This document shows positions 1-8,136 of a stretch of DNA of 51,661 nt, piece by piece. Source of the DNA: Verrucomicrobiota bacterium. Lineage in GTDB: Bacteria; Verrucomicrobiota; Verrucomicrobiia; Palsa-1439. Under the pieces are notes generated by a model. The model made no database searches and had not been told where the DNA came from. It worked only from the letters and a program-made list of their open reading frames with translations. The position numbers and the translations under genes are program-made. How positions within the stretch are numbered: the stretch's first letter is position 1; every line of letters begins with the position of its first letter. Where the stretch lies: NCBI GenBank assembly GCA_016871575.1, contig VHCW01000027.1, positions 1 to 51,661 on the forward strand. The letters run 5' to 3'.

Positions 1-114
1 GAGTTGTCCACGAGCGGTGCGCCAACCCGTGGGAAGTTGGCCCCGGTTGTTACGTCGCCAAGAATGGCAGGGCGCAATCCAATATGAAATCATCCCCAGC
101 AAAGAACGAAAAAT

Positions 115-453
115 CTAATCGGTATTGAGACTAACCTTGCCGCGCGCTTGCGGAGCGATTTCCACGCACACCGCGTTGGTGCTGCTCCAGCGGCCGACGA
201 ACTCGCCGTTGGTGATCAGCAAACCGGGAGCTTGCGCCTGCTCGACGACCACCGCCCGCTCGCACGAATCGGCGCCGAGGCCGAGAAAATTGCCGTTCGC
301 GCTACCCGCCTTCGTTTCGGAAAACTTGTAGCCGATGCCGTAGCCGAAACAGAACGTGTTGAACACGTAGTGCCAATCGGTGCGCGCAAGTTCAAAGGCG
401 ACACGCGGAATCAAGCGCGGAATCGTGGCGTTGACACGGGCGGTATTCGCCAT
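115..453 (-). pseudogene. fragment of a secreted beta-helix-like protein
   Basis: About 112 residues can be read from an ATG at 453. The text (GNFLGLGADSCERAVVVEQ, then APGLLITNGEFVGRWSS) looks like the rungs of a right-handed parallel beta-helix of the pectate-lyase type, but no signal peptide or catalytic region is present and the frame closes abruptly after VSLNTD. I infer a remnant of a longer gene. Bases 1-114 on the same strand contain an open stretch without a start (LRPAILGDVTTGANFPRVG) that could be a later piece of the same broken gene. Its start lies 14 bp from the divergent ferredoxin gene. The family assignment is tentative; it could be a small hypothetical gene. Confidence 0.35.
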
Positions 454-467
454 AGAATCCCACGCAG

Positions 468-1175
468 ATGGTCCAGATCTCCAAGAGCAAGTGCGTGTGC
501 TGTCACCGGTGCGCACTGTTCTGTCCTGTGGCGGCGATCCGTTCGGGACGGGATGGGGCGAGTTGGATTGATGAGGCGATTTGTGTCGAGTGCGGCGTGT
601 GCGTGCGCAACGGCTGTTTGTCGGGAGCGATCCGCCGGCGGAGAAGCCCGTGGCCGCGTTCGGTGCGCGCTTTGTTTTCCGATCCGGTTACGAAACATCG
701 TTCGACGGGTGTGCCGGGACGGGGAACGGCGGAATCGAAAACGAACGACGTGACGAATCGGATTCAGCCGGGGCAGGTGGGGTTGAATGTCGAACTGGGG
801 CGGCCGGGGGTTGGGACTTCGTTCCATCAGGTGCAGCAGGTCACGCGGCGGATGGCGAAGGCCGGCGCGGGATTTGAGGAGCAGAATCCGTTGACGCATC
901 TGATGTCGGACAGGCGCCGGGGGGTGTTTCCGCGGGAGTTGTGGCCGGAGCGTGTGTTGTCGGTGGTGGTGGAGGCGTCGCTGCCGCTGGAGGAGTTGGC
1001 AGGGGTGTTGAAGGAGTTGCGGGCGGTGGAGCGAAAAATCGGCACGGTGTTCAGTGTCAGCGTCTATTGCCGGTGGGCTGATCGCCGGCGGATGTTGGCG
1101 CTGGTGGATCGGCGCCGGTTGTTGCCGCAGGCGAAAGTGAACGTCGGGCTGGGACGCGCGCGGAGGCAACGCTGA
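468..1175 (+). CDS. 2[4Fe-4S] ferredoxin-domain protein with a C-terminal extension
   Basis: The 235-residue protein opens with two ferredoxin cluster motifs: C9-x2-C12-x2-C15-x3-C19-P and C39-x2-C42-x2-C45-x4-C50. Two [4Fe-4S] clusters are therefore expected, and there is no signal peptide, so it should act in the cytoplasm. The remaining ~170 residues contain a conserved-looking stretch (NRIQPGQVGLNVELGRPG) and an alternating beta/alpha region near the end that could be an ACT-like domain; I do not recognise it firmly. It starts a three-gene unit with the next two genes (4-bp gap, then an ATGA overlap), so its electrons probably serve the adenylate-forming enzyme or its product. The ribosome binding site is weak, so the start is not certain. 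Confidence 0.7.
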   Translation: MVQISKSKCVCCHRCALFCPVAAIRSGRDGASWIDEAICVECGVCVRNGCLSGAIRRRRSPWPRSVRALFSDPVTKHRSTGVPGRGTAESKTNDVTNRIQPGQVGLNVELGRPGVGTSFHQVQQVTRRMAKAGAGFEEQNPLTHLMSDRRRGVFPRELWPERVLSVVVEASLPLEELAGVLKELRAVERKIGTVFSVSVYCRWADRRRMLALVDRRRLLPQAKVNVGLGRARRQR

Positions 1176-1179
1176 TACG

Positions 1180-1764
1180 ATGTCGCACACGCTCCATCGG
1201 GAAGGACGACGACGGGATTTGCGGGGTGAGTTCATCGTGATGTCGATGGCGGCGAAAGGCATTAACGACGCCGGTGCGGGGCCGAAGCTGCGCCGGTTTC
1301 TGCGAATCGCGCGGAAACACGGGGCGGTCAGCGTCAGCGATGTGAAGTCGGTGATGCACGCGGTGTTCACGGATATCGGCGCGGTTGAGTCAGTCCTGCG
1401 GGATCTGCGGCGCGCCCGGCTGGGGCTGTCGGTGACGGTGACGGGATTGGTGGCGCCGATTCATCGGGCATGCTGTCGGTCGGAGGTGGCGGAAGAACCG
1501 CATACGGTCGCGCACTCGCTGGGCGTGTGGGGCAATCGTCGCCGGTTGCCGTCGGAAACGGTGCTGTCGGTGATGACGATGTGTGGACACAGTTTGGTGA
1601 GCGTGCCGTTGGTGGAGCAAGCGGTGGCGAGTGTGCGCGCCGGGGTCTGTTCGCCGCGGGCGGCAGCGGTGAAGCTGGCCGAGCCGTGCGTCTGCGGAAT
1701 TTTCAACGTGGATCGGGCAGCGCGTTTGATCGCGCGACTGGCGCGGTCGGGAAAGCGGCGATGA
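1180..1764 (+). CDS. Cys-rich conserved hypothetical protein
   Basis: This gene encodes 194 residues if the ATG at 1180 is used; a second in-frame ATG at 1240 would remove 20 very basic residues and may be the real start. The central part looks like a small helical DNA- or protein-binding region. The C-terminal half carries grouped cysteines (ACCRSE, MTMCGHSLVS, a lone C in RAGVCSPRAA and EPCVCGIFN) that could hold a metal or Fe-S cluster. No transmembrane segment or signal peptide is seen. It sits between the ferredoxin gene and the adenylate-forming enzyme and overlaps the latter by 4 bp, which suggests one functional unit. I cannot name the family. Confidence 0.55.
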   Translation: MSHTLHREGRRRDLRGEFIVMSMAAKGINDAGAGPKLRRFLRIARKHGAVSVSDVKSVMHAVFTDIGAVESVLRDLRRARLGLSVTVTGLVAPIHRACCRSEVAEEPHTVAHSLGVWGNRRRLPSETVLSVMTMCGHSLVSVPLVEQAVASVRAGVCSPRAAAVKLAEPCVCGIFNVDRAARLIARLARSGKRR

Positions 1765-3356
1765 ACCCCCGGACGCTGGCGATGGGAGCGGTGTTTTTCG
1801 GTCGGCTGCCGTTCGTGTTGCGAAAACCGCTGACGTTGGAGGAGTCCCAGCGCATCCTCCAGCAACGCCTGGCGGACCGGGAACAGATGTTCCTGTCGAA
1901 ATTGCGTCGCACTGTTTTCGAGCATGACAGCAGTCCCTACCGGCCATTGCTGCGGCGGGCGGGTTGCGAGTACGGTGACGTGGAGAACGGAGTGCGGCGC
2001 GACGGGATCGAGGAAACACTGCGCGCGTTGTTCCGCAACGGTGTGTATCTCACGGTGGACGAGTTCAAGGGCCGGCGCCCCGCGGCGCGCGGCGATCTTC
2101 GTGTCGAGGTGAATCCCGATCGGCTGCGCAATCCGTGCGCGGCATCGCACATGCCGCTAGCCAGCGGCGGCAGCCGGACCGGCGGCACGCCGGTGTTGAT
2201 GGATCTGGCGTTTATCCGTGGCTGTGCCGTGGATTGTCAGCTTTATCTTCACGCGCGCGGCGGTGCGCGCTGGCGCAAGGCCACGTGGGAAGTGCCCGGC
2301 GCCGGCGCCCGATTTCGCCTGATCAAGTTCGCGTGTTTCGGTGAGCCGCCGGCGCGGTGGTTCTCGCAAGTCGCGCCGGACGCGCCGGATCTTGACCCGG
2401 TGTTCCGTTGGAACACACGGGCGTTGTGTTGGTCGAGCCGGCTGGGGGGCGTGCCGTTGCCAGGGCCGGTCCACGCGCCGCTCGCCGACGCGCGGCCGGT
2501 GGCGGCGTGGTTGCAGGAGGAATTGCGGGCAGCACGCACGCCTCACCTGATCACGTTTACCAGCTCGGCGGTCGCTGCCTGTCGCGCAGCGGCGGAACAC
2601 GGCTTCGACATCGCAGGCGCACAGTTCACGCTGGGCGGCGAACCGATCACGGCAGCCCGGCTCGCGTCAGTGTCGAAGATGGGTGTACAGGCGTTGCCGC
2701 GCTACGGCAGCATCGAGTGCGGGCCGGTCGGCTACGGTTGCCTGAAACCATCGGAGTCCGACGACGTGCATCTGTTGACTGACCTGCACGCCTTGATCCA
2801 GGCCGGCGCGGATGGCGAAGCGCACGGTCTGCCTCGTGAGGCGTTGTTGATCACGGCACTGCATCCGAAATCGCCGTTCGTGATGTTCAACGTCTCGATG
2901 GGCGACCACGCCGTCATCGAGCGGCGCAGGTGCGGTTGTCCGCTCGAAGCGCTCGGCTGGCAGACGCATCTGCGCGCCATCGGCAGCTACGAGAAACTGA
3001 CCGGCGGCGGCATGACGTTTTCCGGCACGGACGTGATTCGGGTCTTGGAGCAAGTGTTGCCGCTGCGGTTCGGCGGGCTGCCGACCGATTATCAACTCGT
3101 CGAGGAAGAGGACGCCGCGGGACAACCGCGCGTGCGTCTGTTGGTCAGTCCGCGTGTCGGACCCGATGTGAACCCAACGGTCGTCGCAGAAGTTTTTCTG
3201 ACAGCGCTCGGCGACGGCCCGGTGACAAACCGCCTGATGGAACGGATGTGGCGCGAATCGAAGTTGTTCACCGTCGAACGCCAGACGCCCTACAGTACCC
3301 GCTCCGGCAAGGTGCTGCATTTCCACCTATTGCGCCAGGGCCATCCGGCCGACTGA
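1761..3356 (+). CDS. adenylate-forming enzyme, phenylacetate-CoA ligase-like
   Basis: The 531-residue protein resembles the PaaK branch of the ANL superfamily, which activates a carboxylate with ATP and usually passes it to CoA. The N-terminal region (RRAGCEYGDVENGVRRDGIEE is the family pattern near residues 70-95, read in part) and the glycine-rich segment TGGTPVLMD suit the ATP site. The motif RYGSIECGPVGYGC resembles the acyl-adenylate site of this family, and the C-terminal region has the small mobile-domain pattern. The start at 1761 is chosen because it gives an ATGA overlap with the upstream gene; an open frame continues upstream but is out of context. Pairing with a ferredoxin and a Cys-rich protein is unusual for PaaK. 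The substrate is unknown. Confidence 0.65.
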   Translation: MNPRTLAMGAVFFGRLPFVLRKPLTLEESQRILQQRLADREQMFLSKLRRTVFEHDSSPYRPLLRRAGCEYGDVENGVRRDGIEETLRALFRNGVYLTVDEFKGRRPAARGDLRVEVNPDRLRNPCAASHMPLASGGSRTGGTPVLMDLAFIRGCAVDCQLYLHARGGARWRKATWEVPGAGARFRLIKFACFGEPPARWFSQVAPDAPDLDPVFRWNTRALCWSSRLGGVPLPGPVHAPLADARPVAAWLQEELRAARTPHLITFTSSAVAACRAAAEHGFDIAGAQFTLGGEPITAARLASVSKMGVQALPRYGSIECGPVGYGCLKPSESDDVHLLTDLHALIQAGADGEAHGLPREALLITALHPKSPFVMFNVSMGDHAVIERRRCGCPLEALGWQTHLRAIGSYEKLTGGGMTFSGTDVIRVLEQVLPLRFGGLPTDYQLVEEEDAAGQPRVRLLVSPRVGPDVNPTVVAEVFLTALGDGPVTNRLMERMWRESKLFTVERQTPYSTRSGKVLHFHLLRQGHPAD

Positions 3357-3368
3357 CCATCAACAACA

Positions 3369-4451
3369 TCAACTTCTTTTCTTATGCTCTCCCAACCGTG
3401 ACCGGCGGATGGGACAACCGGGTTTAAGTAACGCCCCGCCGCGCGCCGCCGATTCATAGAGCGCGGTCAGAATCTGCACGTTCTTCTTGCCTTCGTGGCC
3501 TTCGACCATGCCGGGTTTCTTGTGGAGAATCGCTTCGATGACGCTGGCCAGATACGGCGTGTGGCCACGGCCATAGACGTTTGGTACGTCCTGCGAGAAG
3601 AGTTGGTGGATCTCGTCGTCCTCGGGGCGCGGCTCGTTGAAGCCCCAGTAGAGAATCTTGTTCACGGCGTGGCCGCCAAGCACCACGCTGCCTTTCTCGC
3701 CAAGCAAGCTCAGTGAACCTTCGAGGTCTTGCGGGCGCGTCGCAACCGTCGCTTCAAAGGCGCCGAGCGCGCCGTTCTTGAACTGGAACGTCGCCACCGC
3801 CGTGTCTTCGACTTCGATGTCGAGCAGGCGCGTCGCTGTCCGGCAATGCAGACTCTTGATCGGGCCGAGGAACCACTGGAGCAGGTCGAGATGGTGGCTC
3901 GCCTGTTGCGACATCACGCCGCCATCGAGCGCCCACGTGCCGTGCCAGTCGTCCTGCTCGTAATACTCCTGTGTCCGGCGCCAGCGCACACGCACCGTGC
4001 CCATCACCAGCTTGCCAAAACGGCCTTCGTCGAGCGCCTTGCGCGCCGCGACGACGGCGGGGTTGAACCGGTTCTGTTTCACGACAAACAACCGGCAACG
4101 ATTCTTCCGGCATGCCTTGATCATCCGGTCGCAGTCGGCAACGCGCAGCGCCATCGGTTTCTCGACAACGATGTGTTTGCCGTGGCGCGCGAGGTCAATG
4201 ACATGGTTCGCATGGTAGCCGGTTGGCGTGGCGACGTTGATCACGTCCGCGTCGGGGTGCGCCGCGAGCATGTCGTGATAGTCGGTGTAGAACGGCAGCC
4301 TGTATTTCTCGCCCTTCGCGCGGGCCTTCGCCTCGTCCTTGTCGCACACTGCCAGCAGTTCCGTCGGCAACTGGCCGCAGGTCAGCGCGCCGAGATGGTT
4401 CTCTGAGACGCGCCCGCAGCCGATCAACACAAATTTCAGTTTCCTGTCCAT
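3369..4451 (-). CDS. Gfo/Idh/MocA-family oxidoreductase
   Basis: This is a 360-residue NAD(P)-dependent dehydrogenase. The Rossmann motif VLIGCGRVSENHL is at residues 8-20 and the family signature VVEKPMAL is near residue 95-102. A C-terminal alpha/beta domain carries the substrate site, with DGGVMSQQASHHLDLLQW holding the usual histidine. The sequence has the look of the WbpB/WlbA group, which oxidises UDP-N-acetyl-glucosaminuronate in surface-sugar pathways; this is inference and no partner aminotransferase is nearby. No signal peptide, so cytoplasmic. It converges with the adenylate-forming gene (12-bp gap) and diverges from the beta-propeller gene at 4541. An ATG start at 4451 fits. Confidence 0.85.
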   Translation of the reverse strand: MDRKLKFVLIGCGRVSENHLGALTCGQLPTELLAVCDKDEAKARAKGEKYRLPFYTDYHDMLAAHPDADVINVATPTGYHANHVIDLARHGKHIVVEKPMALRVADCDRMIKACRKNRCRLFVVKQNRFNPAVVAARKALDEGRFGKLVMGTVRVRWRRTQEYYEQDDWHGTWALDGGVMSQQASHHLDLLQWFLGPIKSLHCRTATRLLDIEVEDTAVATFQFKNGALGAFEATVATRPQDLEGSLSLLGEKGSVVLGGHAVNKILYWGFNEPRPEDDEIHQLFSQDVPNVYGRGHTPYLASVIEAILHKKPGMVEGHEGKKNVQILTALYESAARGGALLKPGCPIRRSRLGEHKKRS

Positions 4452-4540
4452 GGCTGCGGACTCTCTCAGAAAACACCCGCCGGTTCAAGGTTGATAACCG
4501 CGCATTCTTGAGGCATGGTACGCAAAAATAGGAGACGATC

Positions 4541-5734
4541 ATGTTGAACCGACTGCTGACTGCTGCCGTTATTGTGACCGCCACCAACCTCTGCGCCGCC
4601 GATTGGCCGAACTTCCTCGGGCCCAACCGCGACAGCATTTCCACCGAAACCGGCCTCAACAAGAACTGGTCCTCCCAGCCGCCCCGCGAACTTTGGCGCG
4701 TCCCGATGAGCGACGACGGCTACGCCGGCCCCGCGGTCGCCAACGGAAAAGTTTTCATCATCAACCACGAAGGCGACAAGGACATCATCCGCGCCCTCGA
4801 CCTCAAAACCGGCAAGGACATCTGGACCCACACCTACGCCGACAAATCCAAACCCAATTACGGCTTCGCCCGCGCCACGCCCACCGTCGAGAACGGCAAG
4901 GTCTATACCGTCAGCCGGTTTGGCATCGTCAATTGCCTCGACGAAAAAACCGGCAAGCCAATCTGGACCAAGGACGTCGTGAAAGAGTTCAAGGGCGAAG
5001 TCCCGCGCTGGGAAATGGCCTGGTCGCCGCTCATTGACGGCGACAAACTCATCGTCCAGCCCGGCGGCCCCGGCGCTGCCGTCGCCGCCCTCAACAAAAA
5101 CACCGGCGTCACCCTCTGGAAAGGCGGCGGCAGCGACGCTCCCGGCTATGGCACCGCCGTTATCGCCACGTTCGCCGGCAAGAAACAGTATCTCGTCTTC
5201 ACCGCCAAACACCTCATCGGTGTTGACGCCGCCAACGGCAACCTCCTCTGGAAGGTTGCTTGGGAAACCAAGTACGACGTCAACGCCGCCACGCCGCTCG
5301 TCGTCGGCCCGAACAAGGTTTTCATTTCCAGCAACTACGCCCGCGGCTGCGCGATGGTCACCGTCACCGGCAACAACGCCTCCATCACGTGGGAGAACAA
5401 GGAACTCCAGTGCCATTTCAACTCGCCGATCCTCTACAAGAACAACATCTACGGCATCAGCAACACCCTCGTCTGCCTCGACCCGCAAACCGGCAACGTC
5501 CTCTGGAAACAACCCGGTTTCGAAAAAGGCGGACTCATCATCGCCGATGGCTGCATCATCGCCATGGACGGCGCGAAGGGTGACCTTGTCATCGCCGAGG
5601 CCAGCCCGCGCGCCTACCGCGAACTCGGCCGCGTCAAACCTCTCGGCGGCCAAAGCTGGACCGCGCCGATTCTCGCCGACGGGAAACTTATCATCCGCAA
5701 CAAGAACACCCTCGCTTGCCTCGCATTGAAATAG
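4541..5734 (+). CDS. exported PQQ-like beta-propeller protein
   Basis: The 397-residue protein has a clear Sec signal peptide ([20 protein letters not shown]) followed by [11 protein letters not shown], the usual opening of planctomycete and verrucomicrobial PQQ-repeat proteins. Repeats of the form [26 protein letters not shown] and [13 protein letters not shown] mark blades of an eight-bladed-type propeller. Such proteins often act as scaffolds or as outer-membrane assembly or polysaccharide-binding factors; there is no evidence that PQQ is bound or that it is a dehydrogenase. It is followed after 1 bp by a second propeller gene, so the two are co-transcribed. The start has a good GGAG-type site upstream (aaaatAGGAGac before ATG). 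Confidence 0.88.
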   Translation: MLNRLLTAAVIVTATNLCAADWPNFLGPNRDSISTETGLNKNWSSQPPRELWRVPMSDDGYAGPAVANGKVFIINHEGDKDIIRALDLKTGKDIWTHTYADKSKPNYGFARATPTVENGKVYTVSRFGIVNCLDEKTGKPIWTKDVVKEFKGEVPRWEMAWSPLIDGDKLIVQPGGPGAAVAALNKNTGVTLWKGGGSDAPGYGTAVIATFAGKKQYLVFTAKHLIGVDAANGNLLWKVAWETKYDVNAATPLVVGPNKVFISSNYARGCAMVTVTGNNASITWENKELQCHFNSPILYKNNIYGISNTLVCLDPQTGNVLWKQPGFEKGGLIIADGCIIAMDGAKGDLVIAEASPRAYRELGRVKPLGGQSWTAPILADGKLIIRNKNTLACLALK

Positions 5735-5735
5735 A

Positions 5736-6800
5736 ATGTTCCACGCGTTGCTATTGGCTGCTGCTGTTTTCCGCGGCGACCCCGCGCTCACCGGCGTCAC
5801 CACCAACGCGCTCCCGCCGCAGCTTGCGTTGCGCTGGACATTCAAAACCGGCGACGCAATCAAATCCTCGCCCGTCATTTGCGGCGACCGCGTCTTCATC
5901 GGTTCCGACGACGGCAAGGTGTACGCGCTCTCGCTCAAAACCGGTGCTCTCGCCTGGTCGTTTGTGACCAGCAACGCCGTCGAAGCCGCCCCCCTCGTCC
6001 TTGACGGCACCGTTTATGTCGGCTCCACCGACGACAACCTCTACGCGCTCAACGCCGCCACCGGCGCGCTCAAATGGAAATACGCCACCGACGCCAAAAT
6101 CCCCGGCGCCGCCAACTACTTCCGCACCGGCAAAGCGGCGCGCATCCTCGTCGGCAGCCACGACAACAAGCTCCACTGTCTCGACGCCGCCACCGGCAAA
6201 CCCGTCTGGACGTTCGACACCTCCAACTACATCAACGGCGCCCCGGCAGTCGGCGACAACAAAATCGTCTTCGGCGGTTGCGACGGCCTCCTTCACGTTC
6301 TCGATTTCGCCGGCAAAGAACTCGCCGCCATCGAAGCCGGCGCCTACGTGCCCGGCTCCGCCGCCATTCGCGACGGTCAGGCATTTGCCGGCCATTACGG
6401 CAGCGAAGTCATCTGCGCCGACCTCACCCGCACCAACGTCCTCTGGCAATACAAAGGCCGAGACGCTTTCTTCTCCTCGCCTGCTGTCACCGACAAACTT
6501 GTTGTCATCGGCGGTCGCGACAAACGCCTCCACTGCCTCGACCGCGCCACCGGCAAGCTGCTCTGGGCATTCCAGACGCGCGACGAGGTTGACTGCTCAC
6601 CGGTCGTTTCCGGCGACAAAGTCATCTTCGGTTCCGGCGACGGTCGCCTCTACTTGTTGAGCCTCGCCGACGGCAAACAACTCTGGAGCTACGACATCGG
6701 CAAACCCATCACCGGCTCGCCGGCGATTGCCGGTGGGCTTGTCGTCATCGGGGCCGAAGACGGCGTCGTGTATGCTTTTGGCGCGAAGCGGAGTCCTTGA
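5736..6800 (+). CDS. PQQ-like beta-propeller protein
   Basis: This 354-residue protein is made almost entirely of PQQ-like repeats, with at least seven copies of the pattern [15 protein letters not shown] / [15 protein letters not shown] / [15 protein letters not shown]. The N terminus ([21 protein letters not shown]) is short and hydrophobic and may serve as a minimal signal peptide. It is paralogous to the gene just upstream, though shorter and with a more regular repeat. It overlaps the glycosyltransferase start by one base (TGATG), so translation is likely coupled. Context suggests a cell-envelope role such as polysaccharide handling, which is inference. Confidence 0.85.
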   Translation: MFHALLLAAAVFRGDPALTGVTTNALPPQLALRWTFKTGDAIKSSPVICGDRVFIGSDDGKVYALSLKTGALAWSFVTSNAVEAAPLVLDGTVYVGSTDDNLYALNAATGALKWKYATDAKIPGAANYFRTGKAARILVGSHDNKLHCLDAATGKPVWTFDTSNYINGAPAVGDNKIVFGGCDGLLHVLDFAGKELAAIEAGAYVPGSAAIRDGQAFAGHYGSEVICADLTRTNVLWQYKGRDAFFSSPAVTDKLVVIGGRDKRLHCLDRATGKLLWAFQTRDEVDCSPVVSGDKVIFGSGDGRLYLLSLADGKQLWSYDIGKPITGSPAIAGGLVVIGAEDGVVYAFGAKRSP

Positions 6801-8029
6801 TGCGCATCCTGCAGCTAACGCCCGGCACCGGCGCCTATCACTGCGGCGGTTGCCTCCGCGACCTCGCGTTGGTGCGCGCCCTCCGCGCCCGCGGCCATGA
6901 CGTGACGATGGTGCCGCTCTATCTGCCCATCGTCAATGACGCGCCGGTCGAAACCTCCGGCACGCCGGTGTTCCTGAGCGGTATCAGCGTGTTCCTCGAA
7001 CGAAAATTCCGCGTCCCGCGCTGGCTCGACCGCGTTTTCAGCGCGCCGGCGCTGTTGCGCGCCTCGGCAAAGCTCGCCCACCTCACCACCGCCAAGGACC
7101 TCGGCGAATCCGCCGTCGCCATGCTCACCGGTGCGCCGCCCGAACTGGATCGGCTCCTTGACTGGCTCCGCACGCAACCCCGTTTCGATGTCGTCTGCCT
7201 CTCCAATTCGCTGCTGACCGGCATGGCGCGCCGTCTCAAGCAGGAACTCCGCGCCCCGCTCGTCGCCACCCTCCAGGGCGAGGACACGTTTCTCGACGGC
7301 CTTGTCGAACCTTATCGCGCCCGTTCCTGGCAACTGCTTGCTGAACGCTCTGCCGATGTTGACCGTTTCATCGCCGTCAGCCGTTTCTTTGCCGACCTCA
7401 TGCGCCCGCGGCTCCACATCGCCGCCGACCGCGTCAGCGTCGTCCACAACGGCATCGCGCTCGAAGAATTCACTCCCGCCGCCCTGCCGCCGGCGGCGCC
7501 GACTGTCGGTTTCCTTAGTCGAATGCATCACGACAAAGGTCTCGGCCTCCTCGCCGACGCCTTCGCCGAGTTGAACATCCCCAACGCCCGCCTCCGCGTC
7601 GCCGGCGCGATGACCAACGCCGACAAGCCTCTCGTCGCCACGGTGCGCCGCAAACTCGGCGACCGTGTCGAGTTCCTTCCAAACATCGAGCGTGACGCCA
7701 AGATCGCGTTCCTCCAAAGTCTCAACGTCCTTTCCGTCCCAACACTCTACGCCGAAGCGTTTGGTCTCTACGTTCTCGAATCGCTCGCCTGCGCCGTCCC
7801 CGTCGTCCAACCGCGACACGGCGCATTTCCTGAGTTGATCGAGTCCACCGGCGGCGGCCTCCTTTGCGAGCCCAACGATTCCCATTCCCTCGCCGCCGCG
7901 CTCCGCGAACTCCTTGCCGACCCGGCGCGCGCCCGCGAACTCGGCCAAGCCGGTCGCGCCGCCGTCCAGGAGAAGTTCAGCGTTGAAAAAATGGCGCAAA
8001 GCATCGAAACCATTCTTCTGTCTGCGTGA
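6800..8029 (+). CDS. glycosyltransferase, GT4-type GT-B fold
   Basis: The 409-residue protein shows the GT-B architecture. The N-terminal domain starts with RILQLTPGTGAYHCGGCLRDLALVRAL, part of which is the glycine-rich acceptor loop. The C-terminal domain has VGFLSRMHHDKGLGLLADA for nucleotide-sugar binding and EAFGLYVLESLACAVPVV, which contains the E-x7-E motif of retaining GT4 enzymes. The ATG at 6800 shares its A with the previous stop codon; a TTG three bases upstream is also open but less likely. There is no signal peptide, so it acts at the cytoplasmic face. Acceptor and donor cannot be read from the sequence. It follows two propeller genes, which fits an envelope glycan locus. Confidence 0.88.
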   Translation: MRILQLTPGTGAYHCGGCLRDLALVRALRARGHDVTMVPLYLPIVNDAPVETSGTPVFLSGISVFLERKFRVPRWLDRVFSAPALLRASAKLAHLTTAKDLGESAVAMLTGAPPELDRLLDWLRTQPRFDVVCLSNSLLTGMARRLKQELRAPLVATLQGEDTFLDGLVEPYRARSWQLLAERSADVDRFIAVSRFFADLMRPRLHIAADRVSVVHNGIALEEFTPAALPPAAPTVGFLSRMHHDKGLGLLADAFAELNIPNARLRVAGAMTNADKPLVATVRRKLGDRVEFLPNIERDAKIAFLQSLNVLSVPTLYAEAFGLYVLESLACAVPVVQPRHGAFPELIESTGGGLLCEPNDSHSLAAALRELLADPARARELGQAGRAAVQEKFSVEKMAQSIETILLSA

Positions 8030-8047
8030 TAGCGCCGCCTCACCCCA

Positions 8048-8085
8048 TGCCACATCAATGTCATAGCTATGACATTGATGTGGCA
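8048..8085. repeat. perfect 38-bp palindrome
   Basis: The left arm TGCCACATCAATGTCATAG (8048-8066) is followed without a spacer by its exact reverse complement (8067-8085). It lies 18 bp after the glycosyltransferase stop and 51 bp before the preferred start of the radical SAM gene. It is much richer in A+T than its surroundings. There is no T-run, so it is not a classical terminator; an operator, cruciform or transposon scar is possible. Confidence 0.9.
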
Positions 8086-8136
8086 AAGGCAGAATCGCTG
8101 GCAAATGACAGCGGCTCTGTCAGAATGGGATCCAAC

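Noticed and set aside
4466-6010. 514-residue minus-strand open frame
   Set aside because: Antisense to two beta-propeller genes with clear repeats; its valine- and glycine-rich text is a shadow of them.
8048-8085. rho-independent terminator at the 38-bp palindrome
   Set aside because: There is no run of T after the palindrome on either strand, and the arms meet with no loop, so it is kept only as a palindrome of unknown role.
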